From positions 1 to 64,000 of the forward strand of contig CAMTDY010000001.1 in NCBI GenBank assembly GCA_947070915.1: DNA of 64,000 nucleotides, read 5' to 3'. The translations under genes and the position numbers were made by a program. The number at the start of each line of letters is the position of its first letter. Position 1 is the stretch's first letter. Origin of the DNA: an uncultured Roseburia sp. GTDB lineage: Bacteria; Bacillota; Clostridia; Lachnospirales; Lachnospiraceae. A model generated the notes under the pieces. The model had not been told where the DNA came from. It saw nothing but the letters and a program-made list of their open reading frames with translations, and did no database searches. Positions 26,113 through 34,903 of this stretch are shown here, piece after piece.

Positions 26113-26947
26113 GACATGGGAGCAGTTTCATAGAAAAAAAGAATATCTGGTCTGTGTGGATTCCGACGGCTGTGCCATGAACTCCATGGATGTAAAGCAT
26201 ATCCGGTGTTTTGGTCCCTGTATGGTGGAAGAATGGGGGTTAGACAGATGGAAGGAGCCAATCCTGGAGCGCTGGAACGAGATCAATCTGTATACGATAT
26301 CCAGAGGGATCAACCGCTTTAAAGGTCTGGCAAAGGCGCTGCGGGAGATTGATGCTCAGTATAAAAAGATTGAGGGCATAGGAGATCTGGAACAATGGGT
26401 GGAACAGACGAAAGAATTGTCCAACACTGCGCTGTCCAGAGTGACACAGGAGAAAGACAGTATCTGCCTGAAAAAAGCCCTGTCCTGGTCGGAAGAGGTA
26501 AATGAACGGATCCACGATCTGCCGCCGGAGCTGGGAAGCCCTTTTAAGGGGGTGAAGGAAGCCCTCTGTTGTGCCAGGGATCTAGCGGATGTGGCGGTGG
26601 TTTCCTCCGCCAACCCCCAGGCGCTGGAAGAAGAATGGAACCGGTATGGCCTGATGGAATACGTGGATGTGCTTTTGGCGCAGGATATGGGAAGCAAGGC
26701 TCACTGTATCAAAGAATTACTAAAAAAGGGATATGAGAGCAGCCACGCACTGATGATCGGAGATGCCCTGGGAGACTATGAGGCGGCGGAGAAGAACAAA
26801 ATATTTTTTTATCCGATCCTCGTGAAAAAAGAGGAAGATTCCTGGGAAGAATGCCGGAAGACTGCTCTGCTCCGGCTGAGGCAGGGAAGTTATGGCGGAA
26901 ATTACCAGGTGCTGATGCTGAAGAAATTTAGGGAGAACCTGGAATAG
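26105..26947 (+). CDS. HAD-superfamily hydrolase in sugar operon
   Basis: About 280 residues, longer than usual HAD phosphatases. Motif I is VCVDSDGCAMNSM (nucleophile Asp, then Asp replaced in spacing by a DSDGC form), motif II is VVSSANPQALEEEW, and motif III/IV is MIGDALGDYEAAEKN. It lies translationally coupled between symporter and GH3: its ATGGATAA start overlaps the symporter stop. It may dephosphorylate a sugar phosphate of this pathway; the large cap of about 150 residues is unassigned. Confidence 0.8.
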   Translation: MDKTWEQFHRKKEYLVCVDSDGCAMNSMDVKHIRCFGPCMVEEWGLDRWKEPILERWNEINLYTISRGINRFKGLAKALREIDAQYKKIEGIGDLEQWVEQTKELSNTALSRVTQEKDSICLKKALSWSEEVNERIHDLPPELGSPFKGVKEALCCARDLADVAVVSSANPQALEEEWNRYGLMEYVDVLLAQDMGSKAHCIKELLKKGYESSHALMIGDALGDYEAAEKNKIFFYPILVKKEEDSWEECRKTALLRLRQGSYGGNYQVLMLKKFRENLE

Positions 26948-26962
26948 AGAGGAGAGACTACA

Positions 26963-28732
26963 ATGGTAGATTTAAAAGCGAAGCCCTATCATTTATCGGA
27001 GGAGGACTGCCGATGGGTGGAGGAGGCCATCGCCGGCATGAGCGATGAGGAAAAGGTGGGGCAGTTGTTTTTTCAGCTGACCTCTTCCCATGAAGAGGAC
27101 TATCTTAGAGAGCTGATGGAAAAATATCATCTAGGAGGATGCCGGTACAACCCGGCGCCGGGGGCTGCCATCCAGGAACAGAACCGGATCCTGCAGAAAT
27201 ACGCAAAGATTCCAGTCTTTATCGCCTGCAATACGGAACAGGGCGGGGACGGAGCCTGTGCAGACGGAACTTATATCGGATTTGGAGTCAAAATTGGCGC
27301 CACTGGGGATGAACAGTATGCTCACGACCTGGGAAAACTTTCCAACGAAGAAGCTTCTGCCATCGGATGCAATATGGCGTTTTCCCCGGTCTGTGATATC
27401 GCCTACAACTGGGAGAATACGGAGATCATCAACCGGGCCTTTGGAAACGATCCGGAGCGGGTGGCGAAGATGAGCACCGCCTATCTCAAAGGGGCTCATG
27501 AGAACCCTTCCTTTGCCTGTGCGGCAAAGCATTTTCCGGGAAACGGGCTGGATTTCCGGGATGCCCACGTATCCAATAATGTCAACGGACTGGATCTGGA
27601 AGAATGGGAGAAAACTTATGGGATGGTGTACCGTACTCTGATCGACAATGGGCTGGACGCTATCATGGGCGGCCACATTCTTATGCCTAAGGTGGCCAAA
27701 GAGCTGAATCCCCGGCTTACAGAGGAAGAAATGATGCCGGCGACCCTGAGCCCGGAGATTATGACAGGACTTCTCCGGGACCGGCTCGGCTTCAATGGTA
27801 TGGTGGTAACGGATGCATCGCACATGGTCGCCATGACAAACCGGATGAAACGTAGGGAGATGTTGCCAGCCGCCATCAACGCCGGGTGTGATATGTTTCT
27901 TTTCTTCAATGATCCGGAAGAGGATTTTGCCACTATGCTGCAGGCATATAGAGAGGGTGTGATCCCGGAGGAGCGGATGACGGAGGCGTTGACCAGGATC
28001 CTGGGATTGAAGGCACATCTGGGACTCCACCGCAAAAAGAAAGAAGAACTGGTTCCTCAGCCCTCTGTACTGTCAGAGATACTGGGCAGAGAGCAGACAA
28101 AGGAGATTCAGAAGCAGATCAGCCAGAAGGCGATCACCCTCGTAAAATATAAAGACAAGGATGTACTGCCGGTCACAAAGGAACGCTATCCAAGAATTAT
28201 GATCGTCCATGTAAAAGGCAGCGGCGGCGCCATGGGCGAGCTGATGAAACTGATGGGGATGGGTAGCAAAAAAAATCCGGCGGAAGTTTTACAGCAAAAA
28301 TTACAGGAAAAAGGATTTGAGGCATTTATTTACGAGAGTCCCCTGGAGGAGATGCGAAAGCAGATCGCTGCGGGTGAAAAACCGGATGTGAACATTTATT
28401 TTGCTGGAAAGAATGCCATTGCAGATTTTACAAAAGATATGGATCTTGTCATTACCCTGTGCGATGTGTCTAACGGCAGACCAAGTTTTGGAATGTCCAA
28501 GGGCGGCGGGGAGATTCCCTGGTACGTATTTGAGCTTCCAGTGGTAGTAGTTGGCTGCGGCCAGCCAACGATGCTGGCGGATATCCCTCAGGCGCGGACT
28601 TATATCAATACCTACGATAACAAAGAAAATACGCTGGAGATACTGGTGGAAAAGCTGATGACAGGAGAAAAGGCATTTACCGGAAAGGATCCTGTGGACA
28701 GTTTTTGCGGGCTGTTTGATGCGAAGATCTGA
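26963..28732 (+). CDS. glycoside hydrolase family 3, NagZ/beta-N-acetylhexosaminidase-like
   Basis: 589 residues without a signal peptide. The catalytic Asp is in MVVTDASHM (Asp284). The KHFPGNG block (Lys189-His190) and the RDAHVS loop, which supplies the Asp-His general acid/base dyad of NagZ-type enzymes, are present. The C-terminal 230 residues form a second domain that NagZ of Gram-negatives lacks. The enzyme should release beta-linked N-acetylhexosamine or a related sugar inside the cell. It follows the HAD gene by 15 nt and closes the operon. Confidence 0.9.
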   Translation: MVDLKAKPYHLSEEDCRWVEEAIAGMSDEEKVGQLFFQLTSSHEEDYLRELMEKYHLGGCRYNPAPGAAIQEQNRILQKYAKIPVFIACNTEQGGDGACADGTYIGFGVKIGATGDEQYAHDLGKLSNEEASAIGCNMAFSPVCDIAYNWENTEIINRAFGNDPERVAKMSTAYLKGAHENPSFACAAKHFPGNGLDFRDAHVSNNVNGLDLEEWEKTYGMVYRTLIDNGLDAIMGGHILMPKVAKELNPRLTEEEMMPATLSPEIMTGLLRDRLGFNGMVVTDASHMVAMTNRMKRREMLPAAINAGCDMFLFFNDPEEDFATMLQAYREGVIPEERMTEALTRILGLKAHLGLHRKKKEELVPQPSVLSEILGREQTKEIQKQISQKAITLVKYKDKDVLPVTKERYPRIMIVHVKGSGGAMGELMKLMGMGSKKNPAEVLQQKLQEKGFEAFIYESPLEEMRKQIAAGEKPDVNIYFAGKNAIADFTKDMDLVITLCDVSNGRPSFGMSKGGGEIPWYVFELPVVVVGCGQPTMLADIPQARTYINTYDNKENTLEILVEKLMTGEKAFTGKDPVDSFCGLFDAKI

Positions 28733-28752
28733 GATAATTTTCATAGGAAAAA

Positions 28753-28895
28753 AGAAAGCACCGCTCCAGTAAAGGAAAATGGGAAATTCTTTATTTTCAT
28801 TAGGGAAACCACAAAAAGCAGCATACTAAACAACGAAAAGAACAGTGACAGAATTAAGTCAAACGACATAATCTGCATAAAGGAAGGTGCTTTCT
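28753..28895. repeat. inverted-repeat element, long copy (about 143 bp)
   Basis: AGAAAGCACC (28753-28762) and GGTGCTTTCT (28886-28895), then TTTTT. Shares both arms and the 16 nt before the right arm with the 69-bp unit at 13098. It may also terminate the GH3 operon. Confidence 0.65.
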
Positions 28896-28902
28896 TTTTA
28901 TC

Positions 28903-28931
28903 TTGACAGGAAACAGTATAAATGATATGGT
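28903..28931 (+). promoter_or_regulatory. promoter of the GH43-like gene
   Basis: TTGACA (28903-28908), 17-bp spacer, TATGGT (28926-28931), about 60 nt before the ATG. Confidence 0.65.
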
Positions 28932-28990
28932 TTTATTTATTAATATCTATTACCTCAGATGTAATGAAAAGCGAAAGGAGTTGACGAAAT

Positions 28991-31975
28991 ATGAGGAAAA
29001 AAAGTTTACGTAATGTTTTTACAAAAGCCATGGCAATTGCGCTGAGCGCAATATTGTTACTGCAGCCGGTGGTTTCTGCCCGGGCGGAATCGCAGGATAC
29101 GAACATGACGCAGACAGGAAATCTGGAAACTTATGATTCGATTGACGGACTTTCTGGCGAAATATTGTATGACACAGATGGAAACAGGGTCTATACCTGC
29201 GGAGGCGAGGTGCAACAAGTCGTAGAGAACGGTGAGACAAAATACTACTGGTATGGAGTAGACGACCTGAATGTTGGTTCCGGCTGGCAAAATAATAATC
29301 CAGGCATTCATCTGTACAGTTCTTCGGATCTGTACAACTGGAACTATGAAGGTGTCATGTATAATGAAGCGGATGAAATTTATGCACATCCGAAAATGCT
29401 ATACAATGGAGACGAATATGTAATGTGGGTCCCAACCGATAAGAGAGGCGACAATGGAATGATATTATCCAGCTCGGTGAAAGTTGTTTCCAGTAAAAGC
29501 ATTACAGGGCCTTTTACACTTGTAGAAGAAAAACAGCTGGGTGGATTTATTAATCTATACGAAGAGGCGCCAGGTACTGCGTATCTGATCCAGCAGGGTA
29601 ATCCATCTGACGCGACTGCTATTTCCAGTATCTGCAAAACGAAACTGTCATCGGATTATAAGACGACGGTAGGCGAAACACAGCCATTGAAATTTTCAGG
29701 CAGTTCGATCATGAACACGGAAGGCGGAATATTTAAACAGAACGGAAAATATTATATCGTTAATGCAGGCATGAAAGAGTATGCGTCAGCAGATTCGCTG
29801 GATGGCACATGGACACGGCATGACCTGAAGATGTGGGATGGCTCGGTTAAAAAGGATATCTCATCCCATAACCAGACCAGCAATATTTTCCGGGTCAGGA
29901 CAGGAGGTTCAGACTTATGGGTCTGTGTGGGCGACAGCGTGAGCGGTCCTGAATTGGAGAACGAGCCCAGATATGTCTGGCTTCCGATCAAGTTTTTTGA
30001 TGACGGGACGATCGCTCTCTGGGAGCTGAGCAATTGGAAGATCGGGGATGTCGAAGGGGTGCAGCCGGAAGAACCGGGCGAACCGGGAAGTTATGATAAC
30101 ATACCAGGTCTTTCGGGCAGAGTGTTATATGATACGGATGGAAGAAAGATATATGCCTGTGGAGGCGAGGTTCACGAGATTGTAGAAAACGGACAGAAAA
30201 AGTGGTACTGGTTCGGTGTGGATGACTTGAATCGTGAAACAATGAATGAACATCCGGGTGTTCATCTTTATAGTTCGTCGGATTTATATAACTGGGATTA
30301 TGAAGGAGTTATGCTGAACGAGGATGGGGTTACATATGCGCATCCTAAAATTCTTTACAACGGAGAAGAATATGTGATGTGGGTATCTTATATGCCGTCG
30401 TCATCAGAGGGAGGCATGCCGCCTACTATGAGCGGAGGCATAAAGATCGCAACCAGTAAGAGCATAAAGGGACCGTTTACTGAGGTGCCGGATTCCGGTG
30501 TTGGGAATGAGAATGGATTTATTAATCTGTATGAGGAGAGCAAAGGGAATGGGTGGCTGATTTATACTGATTACAATGCTGCCAGTGGGAGCCGTATCTT
30601 CAGGGCGAAATTGAAGGAAGATTATACGGGGATTGAGGGAGAACCCCAGGCCTTCCAGTTCAGTTCAGGTGAGCTGACCAACGCGGAAGGTGGAATCTTT
30701 GAACGAAATGGAAAATATTATATGGTCAATTCGGGTATGAAAGAATATGCGGTGGCGGATTCCTTTGATGGGGTATGGACAAAGAATACACTGACGATGT
30801 GGGACGGCACAAATCACAAGGATATCCCTCTGCCGAATCAGACGAGTCATGTGTTCCATGTGAAAACAGAGGAAGCAGATACCTATGTCTGTATGGGGGA
30901 CAGTGTCGGTGGAGTATCAACACCATCTGATCCGGTCTGCTATATCTGGCTGCCAATCGAGTTTTTTGAAGATGGAAGTATTGCACTGAAAGAAGAGAAC
31001 GACTGGAAGATTGCCGGAATGGAGCCGCAGAAGCCGGAGGCGACGCAGAAACCAGAGGTGACAAAGGCTCCAGAAGAAACAATGGCTCCGGAACCGACAT
31101 CGAAACCGGAAGCAACAAAGACTCCAGAGCAGACCTCGAAGCCAGAAGCGACCAAAACCCCAGAGCAGACAGCAAAGCCGGAAGCGACCAAAACCCCGGA
31201 GCAGACAGCAAAGCCGGAAGTGACCAAAACCCCGGAGCAGACAGCAAAGCCGGAAGCGACCAAAGTTCCGGAACCGACCTCGAAGCCAGAAGCAACCAAA
31301 GCTCCAGAACCGACCTCGAAACCAGAGGCAACCAAAGCTCCGGAGCAGACCTCGAAACCGGAGGCTACAAAAACTCCAGAGCAGACGATGAAACCGGAAG
31401 CAACCAAAGCTCCGGAACCAACAAAAATTCCGGAAACAACGAATAAGCCGGCTGAGACAGGAAAACCGGAAGAAACAAAGAGACCGATAGAGGTTAAAAG
31501 TGTTCTGGTTGCTGCGAATAAACTGACAATAGGTCTCGGTGAGAAGGTTCAGTTAGAGGCAGCTGTCTATCCAAGAAATGCATCTGACAGGAAACTTACC
31601 TATAAAGCCTCTAATAGTAATGTGTCCGTGAGCAAGAATGGAAAAATTACAGGCAAAAAACGAGGAACCTGTAAGATCACAGTCAGTGCTTCCAATGGAA
31701 AAAAGGCGGTTGTAAAAGTATCCGTGAAAAAGAAACCGAAGAAGATTACACTGAATGCCCGGAATAAGACGCTGAAGGTTGGAAAGAAATTTAAAATAAA
31801 AGCAAGGCTGCCAAAAGGCACAGCGAGCCAGACGCTCACTTACGTATCGAATAAGCGGGCCATAGCAGACGTCTCTCCAGATGGTAAGGTGACAGCGAAA
31901 AAGAGAGGATCTGCGGTGATTACAGTAAAGACCTATAACGGCAAAAAGGCATCGCTTAAGATCCAAGTAAAATAA
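28991..31975 (+). CDS. secreted tandem GH43-like protein with Pro/Thr repeat linker and two Ig-like domains
   Basis: 994 residues. A signal peptide ends near ARAES. Two homologous propeller domains follow (about 47-352 and 368-680). Each begins LSGxxLYDTDGxxxYxCGGEV and carries a YYWYGVDDLN-type segment, HLYSSSDLYNW and GGIFxxNGKYY blocks, like GH43 subfamily 24 exo-beta-1,3-galactanases. Then a Pro/Thr/Glu linker of 12-residue repeats (about 680-835) and two Big_2-like domains (about 837-915 and 916-994). There is no LPXTG or S-layer anchor, so release or non-covalent wall binding is likely. It probably binds or cleaves galactan-type side chains; activity of either domain is unproven. ATG after GAAAGGAG. 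Confidence 0.82.
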   Translation: MRKKSLRNVFTKAMAIALSAILLLQPVVSARAESQDTNMTQTGNLETYDSIDGLSGEILYDTDGNRVYTCGGEVQQVVENGETKYYWYGVDDLNVGSGWQNNNPGIHLYSSSDLYNWNYEGVMYNEADEIYAHPKMLYNGDEYVMWVPTDKRGDNGMILSSSVKVVSSKSITGPFTLVEEKQLGGFINLYEEAPGTAYLIQQGNPSDATAISSICKTKLSSDYKTTVGETQPLKFSGSSIMNTEGGIFKQNGKYYIVNAGMKEYASADSLDGTWTRHDLKMWDGSVKKDISSHNQTSNIFRVRTGGSDLWVCVGDSVSGPELENEPRYVWLPIKFFDDGTIALWELSNWKIGDVEGVQPEEPGEPGSYDNIPGLSGRVLYDTDGRKIYACGGEVHEIVENGQKKWYWFGVDDLNRETMNEHPGVHLYSSSDLYNWDYEGVMLNEDGVTYAHPKILYNGEEYVMWVSYMPSSSEGGMPPTMSGGIKIATSKSIKGPFTEVPDSGVGNENGFINLYEESKGNGWLIYTDYNAASGSRIFRAKLKEDYTGIEGEPQAFQFSSGELTNAEGGIFERNGKYYMVNSGMKEYAVADSFDGVWTKNTLTMWDGTNHKDIPLPNQTSHVFHVKTEEADTYVCMGDSVGGVSTPSDPVCYIWLPIEFFEDGSIALKEENDWKIAGMEPQKPEATQKPEVTKAPEETMAPEPTSKPEATKTPEQTSKPEATKTPEQTAKPEATKTPEQTAKPEVTKTPEQTAKPEATKVPEPTSKPEATKAPEPTSKPEATKAPEQTSKPEATKTPEQTMKPEATKAPEPTKIPETTNKPAETGKPEETKRPIEVKSVLVAANKLTIGLGEKVQLEAAVYPRNASDRKLTYKASNSNVSVSKNGKITGKKRGTCKITVSASNGKKAVVKVSVKKKPKKITLNARNKTLKVGKKFKIKARLPKGTASQTLTYVSNKRAIADVSPDGKVTAKKRGSAVITVKTYNGKKASLKIQVK
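31100..31423 (+). repeat. nine 36-bp tandem repeats encoding the Pro/Thr linker
   Basis: Units of 36 bp begin at 31100 and run to 31423, each encoding a variant of SKPEATKTPEQT. Differences are mostly A/S, T/A and Q/P swaps. In frame, so copy-number change would only alter linker length. Confidence 0.9.
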
Positions 31976-31993
31976 AAACAGAATAGTAATAGT

Positions 31994-32109
31994 AAACACC
32001 GCTGATTCGTGGTACAATGAACGCATAAGCACGAACGCAGACTTTTAGGGGATGCGATGCCTGCACAACGTAAATGAAGTTCTGGCCAACTTAGTATCAG
32101 CGGTGTTTT
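31994..32109. repeat. 116-bp unit bounded by 13-bp inverted repeats
   Basis: AAACACCGCTGAT (31994-32006) and ATCAGCGGTGTTT (32097-32109) are perfect complements; TTT follows. The interior has no gene. It may be a miniature mobile-element relic that also serves as terminator. Confidence 0.6.
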
Positions 32110-32140
32110 TTGTGCGCTATTTTGAAAGAAGGGAACAGAG

Positions 32141-33469
32141 ATGAACAAAGGGAACGTAGCAGCTGTGGCGGTGGGAGTGATGTTATTTCTTTTCACCTGT
32201 ACAGAGAATGCGCCTTCTTTAAATACTCAACAGCAGTCCGGTCCGGCACATAGGATGGAGAATGCCCCTGTAACAACAGAGAGTGCCGTAAAGGGGCATC
32301 CGTCGGTGACAGCCAGACCGCTGAAAGCAGAAGAGGCAGAAAATTACCGCTACAGCAGCGGAAATTGTATTTACCTGAAAGATGGCAGGGGAAATTCCGT
32401 GAATCAGTATTCATTAAATGGCAATCTGCTAAAACGGTATGAAATAGCTGGTTCGGAGGAAATAGTGGAGGTGTGCTGGGCAGACCGCAGCTGTCTGATC
32501 TATCATATTGATAACCAAAGGGGAGAAGATACATTGTGGTTTGTTCCCATCGGCCAGGAAGACGAGAAGGAAATCCTGCGTCTGGAGGAGAAGAAAAAGA
32601 TCCGGGCAGATATTTATGGCGCCTGCTGTATTCTCCGCAGACGGGGGGATGAACTGATCTATCTGGCGGGTAACAGGATATATAAAAGAAATATAAAGAC
32701 GGGCAGGGAGATCTTCCTAAAGAAAGGATTCCAGTATGAGGATGATCTGGAAATAGACCGGGATTTTAATCTGAATCCGGTGTATAACGAGGGCAGGGTG
32801 CTTTTTACCACCTGGGATGCCAAGTATCTGCTGGATTTAGATACCTGGAAGACGGAAAAAATCTGGGAGCAGGAAAACGGTTCTCCGGACCAGTCAGCGA
32901 ATGTGCTATCTACATGGAATGAGGACAGCATTTATTTCCAGGTGGAAGATAAACAGGTGGATGTATACCAGTATCAGTTGTCCACGAAAAAGCGGAAGAG
33001 ATACATATCTGGTGATCAGATCCGAAAAAAGATTGAGAACATGGATCTGTTTCCGGGGCGGCAGGTTCATTATGAGGATATAAAAGTATTCAAGACTTTT
33101 GCATACAGCGGACGTCTGTATATAGACGTATTTTTGAAGTGGAAGGAAAAGGGAACAAGGGAATCTAAGGCAAACCTTCTATTTAGCGGTTCTCTGGAAG
33201 ATTCAACGGATTTCCGGTACGAACCGGAGATCTCTCAGTTTATGCTGAAACATACCAGTTATGACGGTGAAGGCCGGTATGGATCATTTTCTGGTTTTGC
33301 AGAAGGATATCTTGCCATATTTTCCTATAAAGATGCTCCCAGCTATAACCTGATAGGGGATACAGGTTTTGTCTGCTATGATATGGCGGCTAAGGAGTTA
33401 TCCTGTCTGCCGGACCGCAAGATCCTGTACCTTGTCTGCGCTGCCGGTCTTCCGGTGCTGAAGGACTGA
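32141..33469 (+). CDS. exported protein of unknown function, first of a four-gene block
   Basis: 442 residues. It starts with a hydrophobic segment (VAAVAVGVMLFLFTC) whose Cys could be a lipid site, but the LFTC box is not canonical. A Pro/Thr-containing spacer follows, then a beta-rich region with segments such as YSLNGNLLKRYEI and CLIYHIDNQRGEDTLWFVP, reminiscent of propeller blades that track WFVPI/LWSVPL strands. The following two genes share this LW-VPL feature and overall length, so they look like distant paralogs. Not recognised as a named family. AAGAAGGGAACAGAG precedes the ATG. Confidence 0.7.
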   Translation: MNKGNVAAVAVGVMLFLFTCTENAPSLNTQQQSGPAHRMENAPVTTESAVKGHPSVTARPLKAEEAENYRYSSGNCIYLKDGRGNSVNQYSLNGNLLKRYEIAGSEEIVEVCWADRSCLIYHIDNQRGEDTLWFVPIGQEDEKEILRLEEKKKIRADIYGACCILRRRGDELIYLAGNRIYKRNIKTGREIFLKKGFQYEDDLEIDRDFNLNPVYNEGRVLFTTWDAKYLLDLDTWKTEKIWEQENGSPDQSANVLSTWNEDSIYFQVEDKQVDVYQYQLSTKKRKRYISGDQIRKKIENMDLFPGRQVHYEDIKVFKTFAYSGRLYIDVFLKWKEKGTRESKANLLFSGSLEDSTDFRYEPEISQFMLKHTSYDGEGRYGSFSGFAEGYLAIFSYKDAPSYNLIGDTGFVCYDMAAKELSCLPDRKILYLVCAAGLPVLKD

Positions 33470-33501
33470 AGCGGAAAAAAGGGATTCAGATATGCGTGAT
33501 T

Positions 33502-33516
33502 GGTGCCGTCAAGCTA
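33502..33516 (-). repeat. dispersed 15-bp intergenic motif, copy 5 (minus orientation)
   Basis: On the minus strand TAGCTTGACGGCACC, 22 nt before the ATG at 33538, so it would lie in the 5' leader or intercistronic gap. Confidence 0.5.
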
Positions 33517-33537
33517 CAAGAAGGAGGGGAATTTGAG

Positions 33538-34857
33538 ATGAAAAACAAAAGTAGACTGCATAGGGTGAGTGTGGCGGCTTCACTGGCTGCCATTTGTATC
33601 GGTGTAACTGCCTGTGGGGGAGAGGTTGTGGGAAAAAATAGTAATTCTATAGAAGTAGTATCCGGAGCGTCGGTATCTGGTTCCGGGATTTCCCAAAAGA
33701 AAGATAAGTCCTCAGAATCCATGAACGACACGAAACGGCTCATTGCTGCGATCTACCCTCACACGAATTCCCGTTTTTTGTACAGGGAAAAGGGGGGAAA
33801 GATAGAACAACGGGATCTGGAAGGAAAGGTCATTCAGTCTTTCTCCGTTCCCGGACTGGACACCGGGGGTACATATGATGAGGATGAAGCGGGTTTTGAA
33901 ATTGAGTGGGTGAGTGACAGGGAGATCTTATATAACCTGTACAGGGAAAGGGAATCAGAAGATTCTGTGCCAGAATTATGGTGTGTGCCATTAAAGGATA
34001 CAAAGGAGGGCGAAGTCCTGGATATGGCAGGGGCGGAAAAGCTTTTTGAAGATAGTGCCTATGATATATGTGTAGAATATGCAGATTCACAATGTATTTT
34101 ATATAGTACGCTGGAACCGTCATACTGCAAAGAATACGACAGACGGAAAAAGAAAAAGGTTCCCCTGGATTCCTCTCGTCCCAAAGCAAGATGGTACCCG
34201 CGCAGCGTGAACGGAGATGTCAGCAAATTTATAGTGCATTCTTTTGAAAAAAGCAAAGAGGAGTATCCGACGGGGGTCTATGTGCACGAGGCGGGGAGCG
34301 GAAAAGTAGAGAAGATCAATGAGTGCTATGGGTCCAAATGGTCACAGCTCCATGGGACAGTTTCAGATAAAAGATTCCTGTATACAGAACTCCTTCAGGA
34401 ACCGCAGGTCATTGGAAAGGTTAGCTATGATATCTGGTGTTATGATGGGGAGACGGGTAAAAACCAGATCCTTCTCCCTGAAAAAGAATGGAGAGAGTTA
34501 GCCGGCGACATGGAATTTCAGGAGCTGTGGGCAGATGGAGACCGGTTATACATTGAGGTTTTTGAGGAGAAAAAAGATGGTGATCATACCGCTGTGTTTA
34601 GTTGTTCCCTGTCAGATGGAAAGGGGCTTCGGTGGGAAGAAGAACTGAACCGGTATCTGCACTCATATGATGATGTGTATATGATAGGGATTGAGGCGGG
34701 GAGATGTTTTTATGAGGCAGGTGATTATGATGGGGATGGTGTGGCAGTTATAGAGGACAGATATTGTTACCGTTTTTCTTCCGGGGAGAACAAGAAAATA
34801 GAAAAAAGTGATGCGGAGAACTGGCTCTGGCACTGGTACTGCCAGGATGAAGAGTAG
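33538..34857 (+). CDS. lipoprotein of unknown function, shared-leader family member A
   Basis: 439 residues. MKNKSRLHRVSVAAS leads to the lipobox VTAC with the lipid Cys at residue 26, then GGEVVGKNSN, a VVSGASVSGSGIS linker and a beta-rich domain with AAIYPHTNSRFLYRE and RDLEGKVIQSFSVPGL. Leader, linker and start of the domain closely match the next gene. The mature protein would sit on the outer face of the membrane. The body may be a propeller; no enzyme motif is visible. The start at 33538 follows AAGGAGGGG; an earlier in-frame ATG at 33496 lacks support. Confidence 0.78.
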   Translation: MKNKSRLHRVSVAASLAAICIGVTACGGEVVGKNSNSIEVVSGASVSGSGISQKKDKSSESMNDTKRLIAAIYPHTNSRFLYREKGGKIEQRDLEGKVIQSFSVPGLDTGGTYDEDEAGFEIEWVSDREILYNLYRERESEDSVPELWCVPLKDTKEGEVLDMAGAEKLFEDSAYDICVEYADSQCILYSTLEPSYCKEYDRRKKKKVPLDSSRPKARWYPRSVNGDVSKFIVHSFEKSKEEYPTGVYVHEAGSGKVEKINECYGSKWSQLHGTVSDKRFLYTELLQEPQVIGKVSYDIWCYDGETGKNQILLPEKEWRELAGDMEFQELWADGDRLYIEVFEEKKDGDHTAVFSCSLSDGKGLRWEEELNRYLHSYDDVYMIGIEAGRCFYEAGDYDGDGVAVIEDRYCYRFSSGENKKIEKSDAENWLWHWYCQDEE

Positions 34858-34903
34858 CTGTTTGTGCTGGGAAAAATATGGGTATTGAAAAGAGGAATCA
34901 GGG

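Noticed and set aside
30726..31407. Long minus-strand open frames opposite the GH43-like gene
   Set aside because: They are shadows of the 36-bp repeat region; repetitive composition keeps the frame open, and there is no ribosome site.
31100..31423. CRISPR array
   Set aside because: Units of 36 bp follow each other without spacers and encode a regular protein linker. The 42-bp repeats at 4895 are rejected for the same reason.
31480..31975. LPXTG or S-layer anchor at the end of the GH43-like protein
   Set aside because: The C-terminus is two Ig-like domains ending in a basic strand; no sorting motif, membrane helix or SLH repeat is present.
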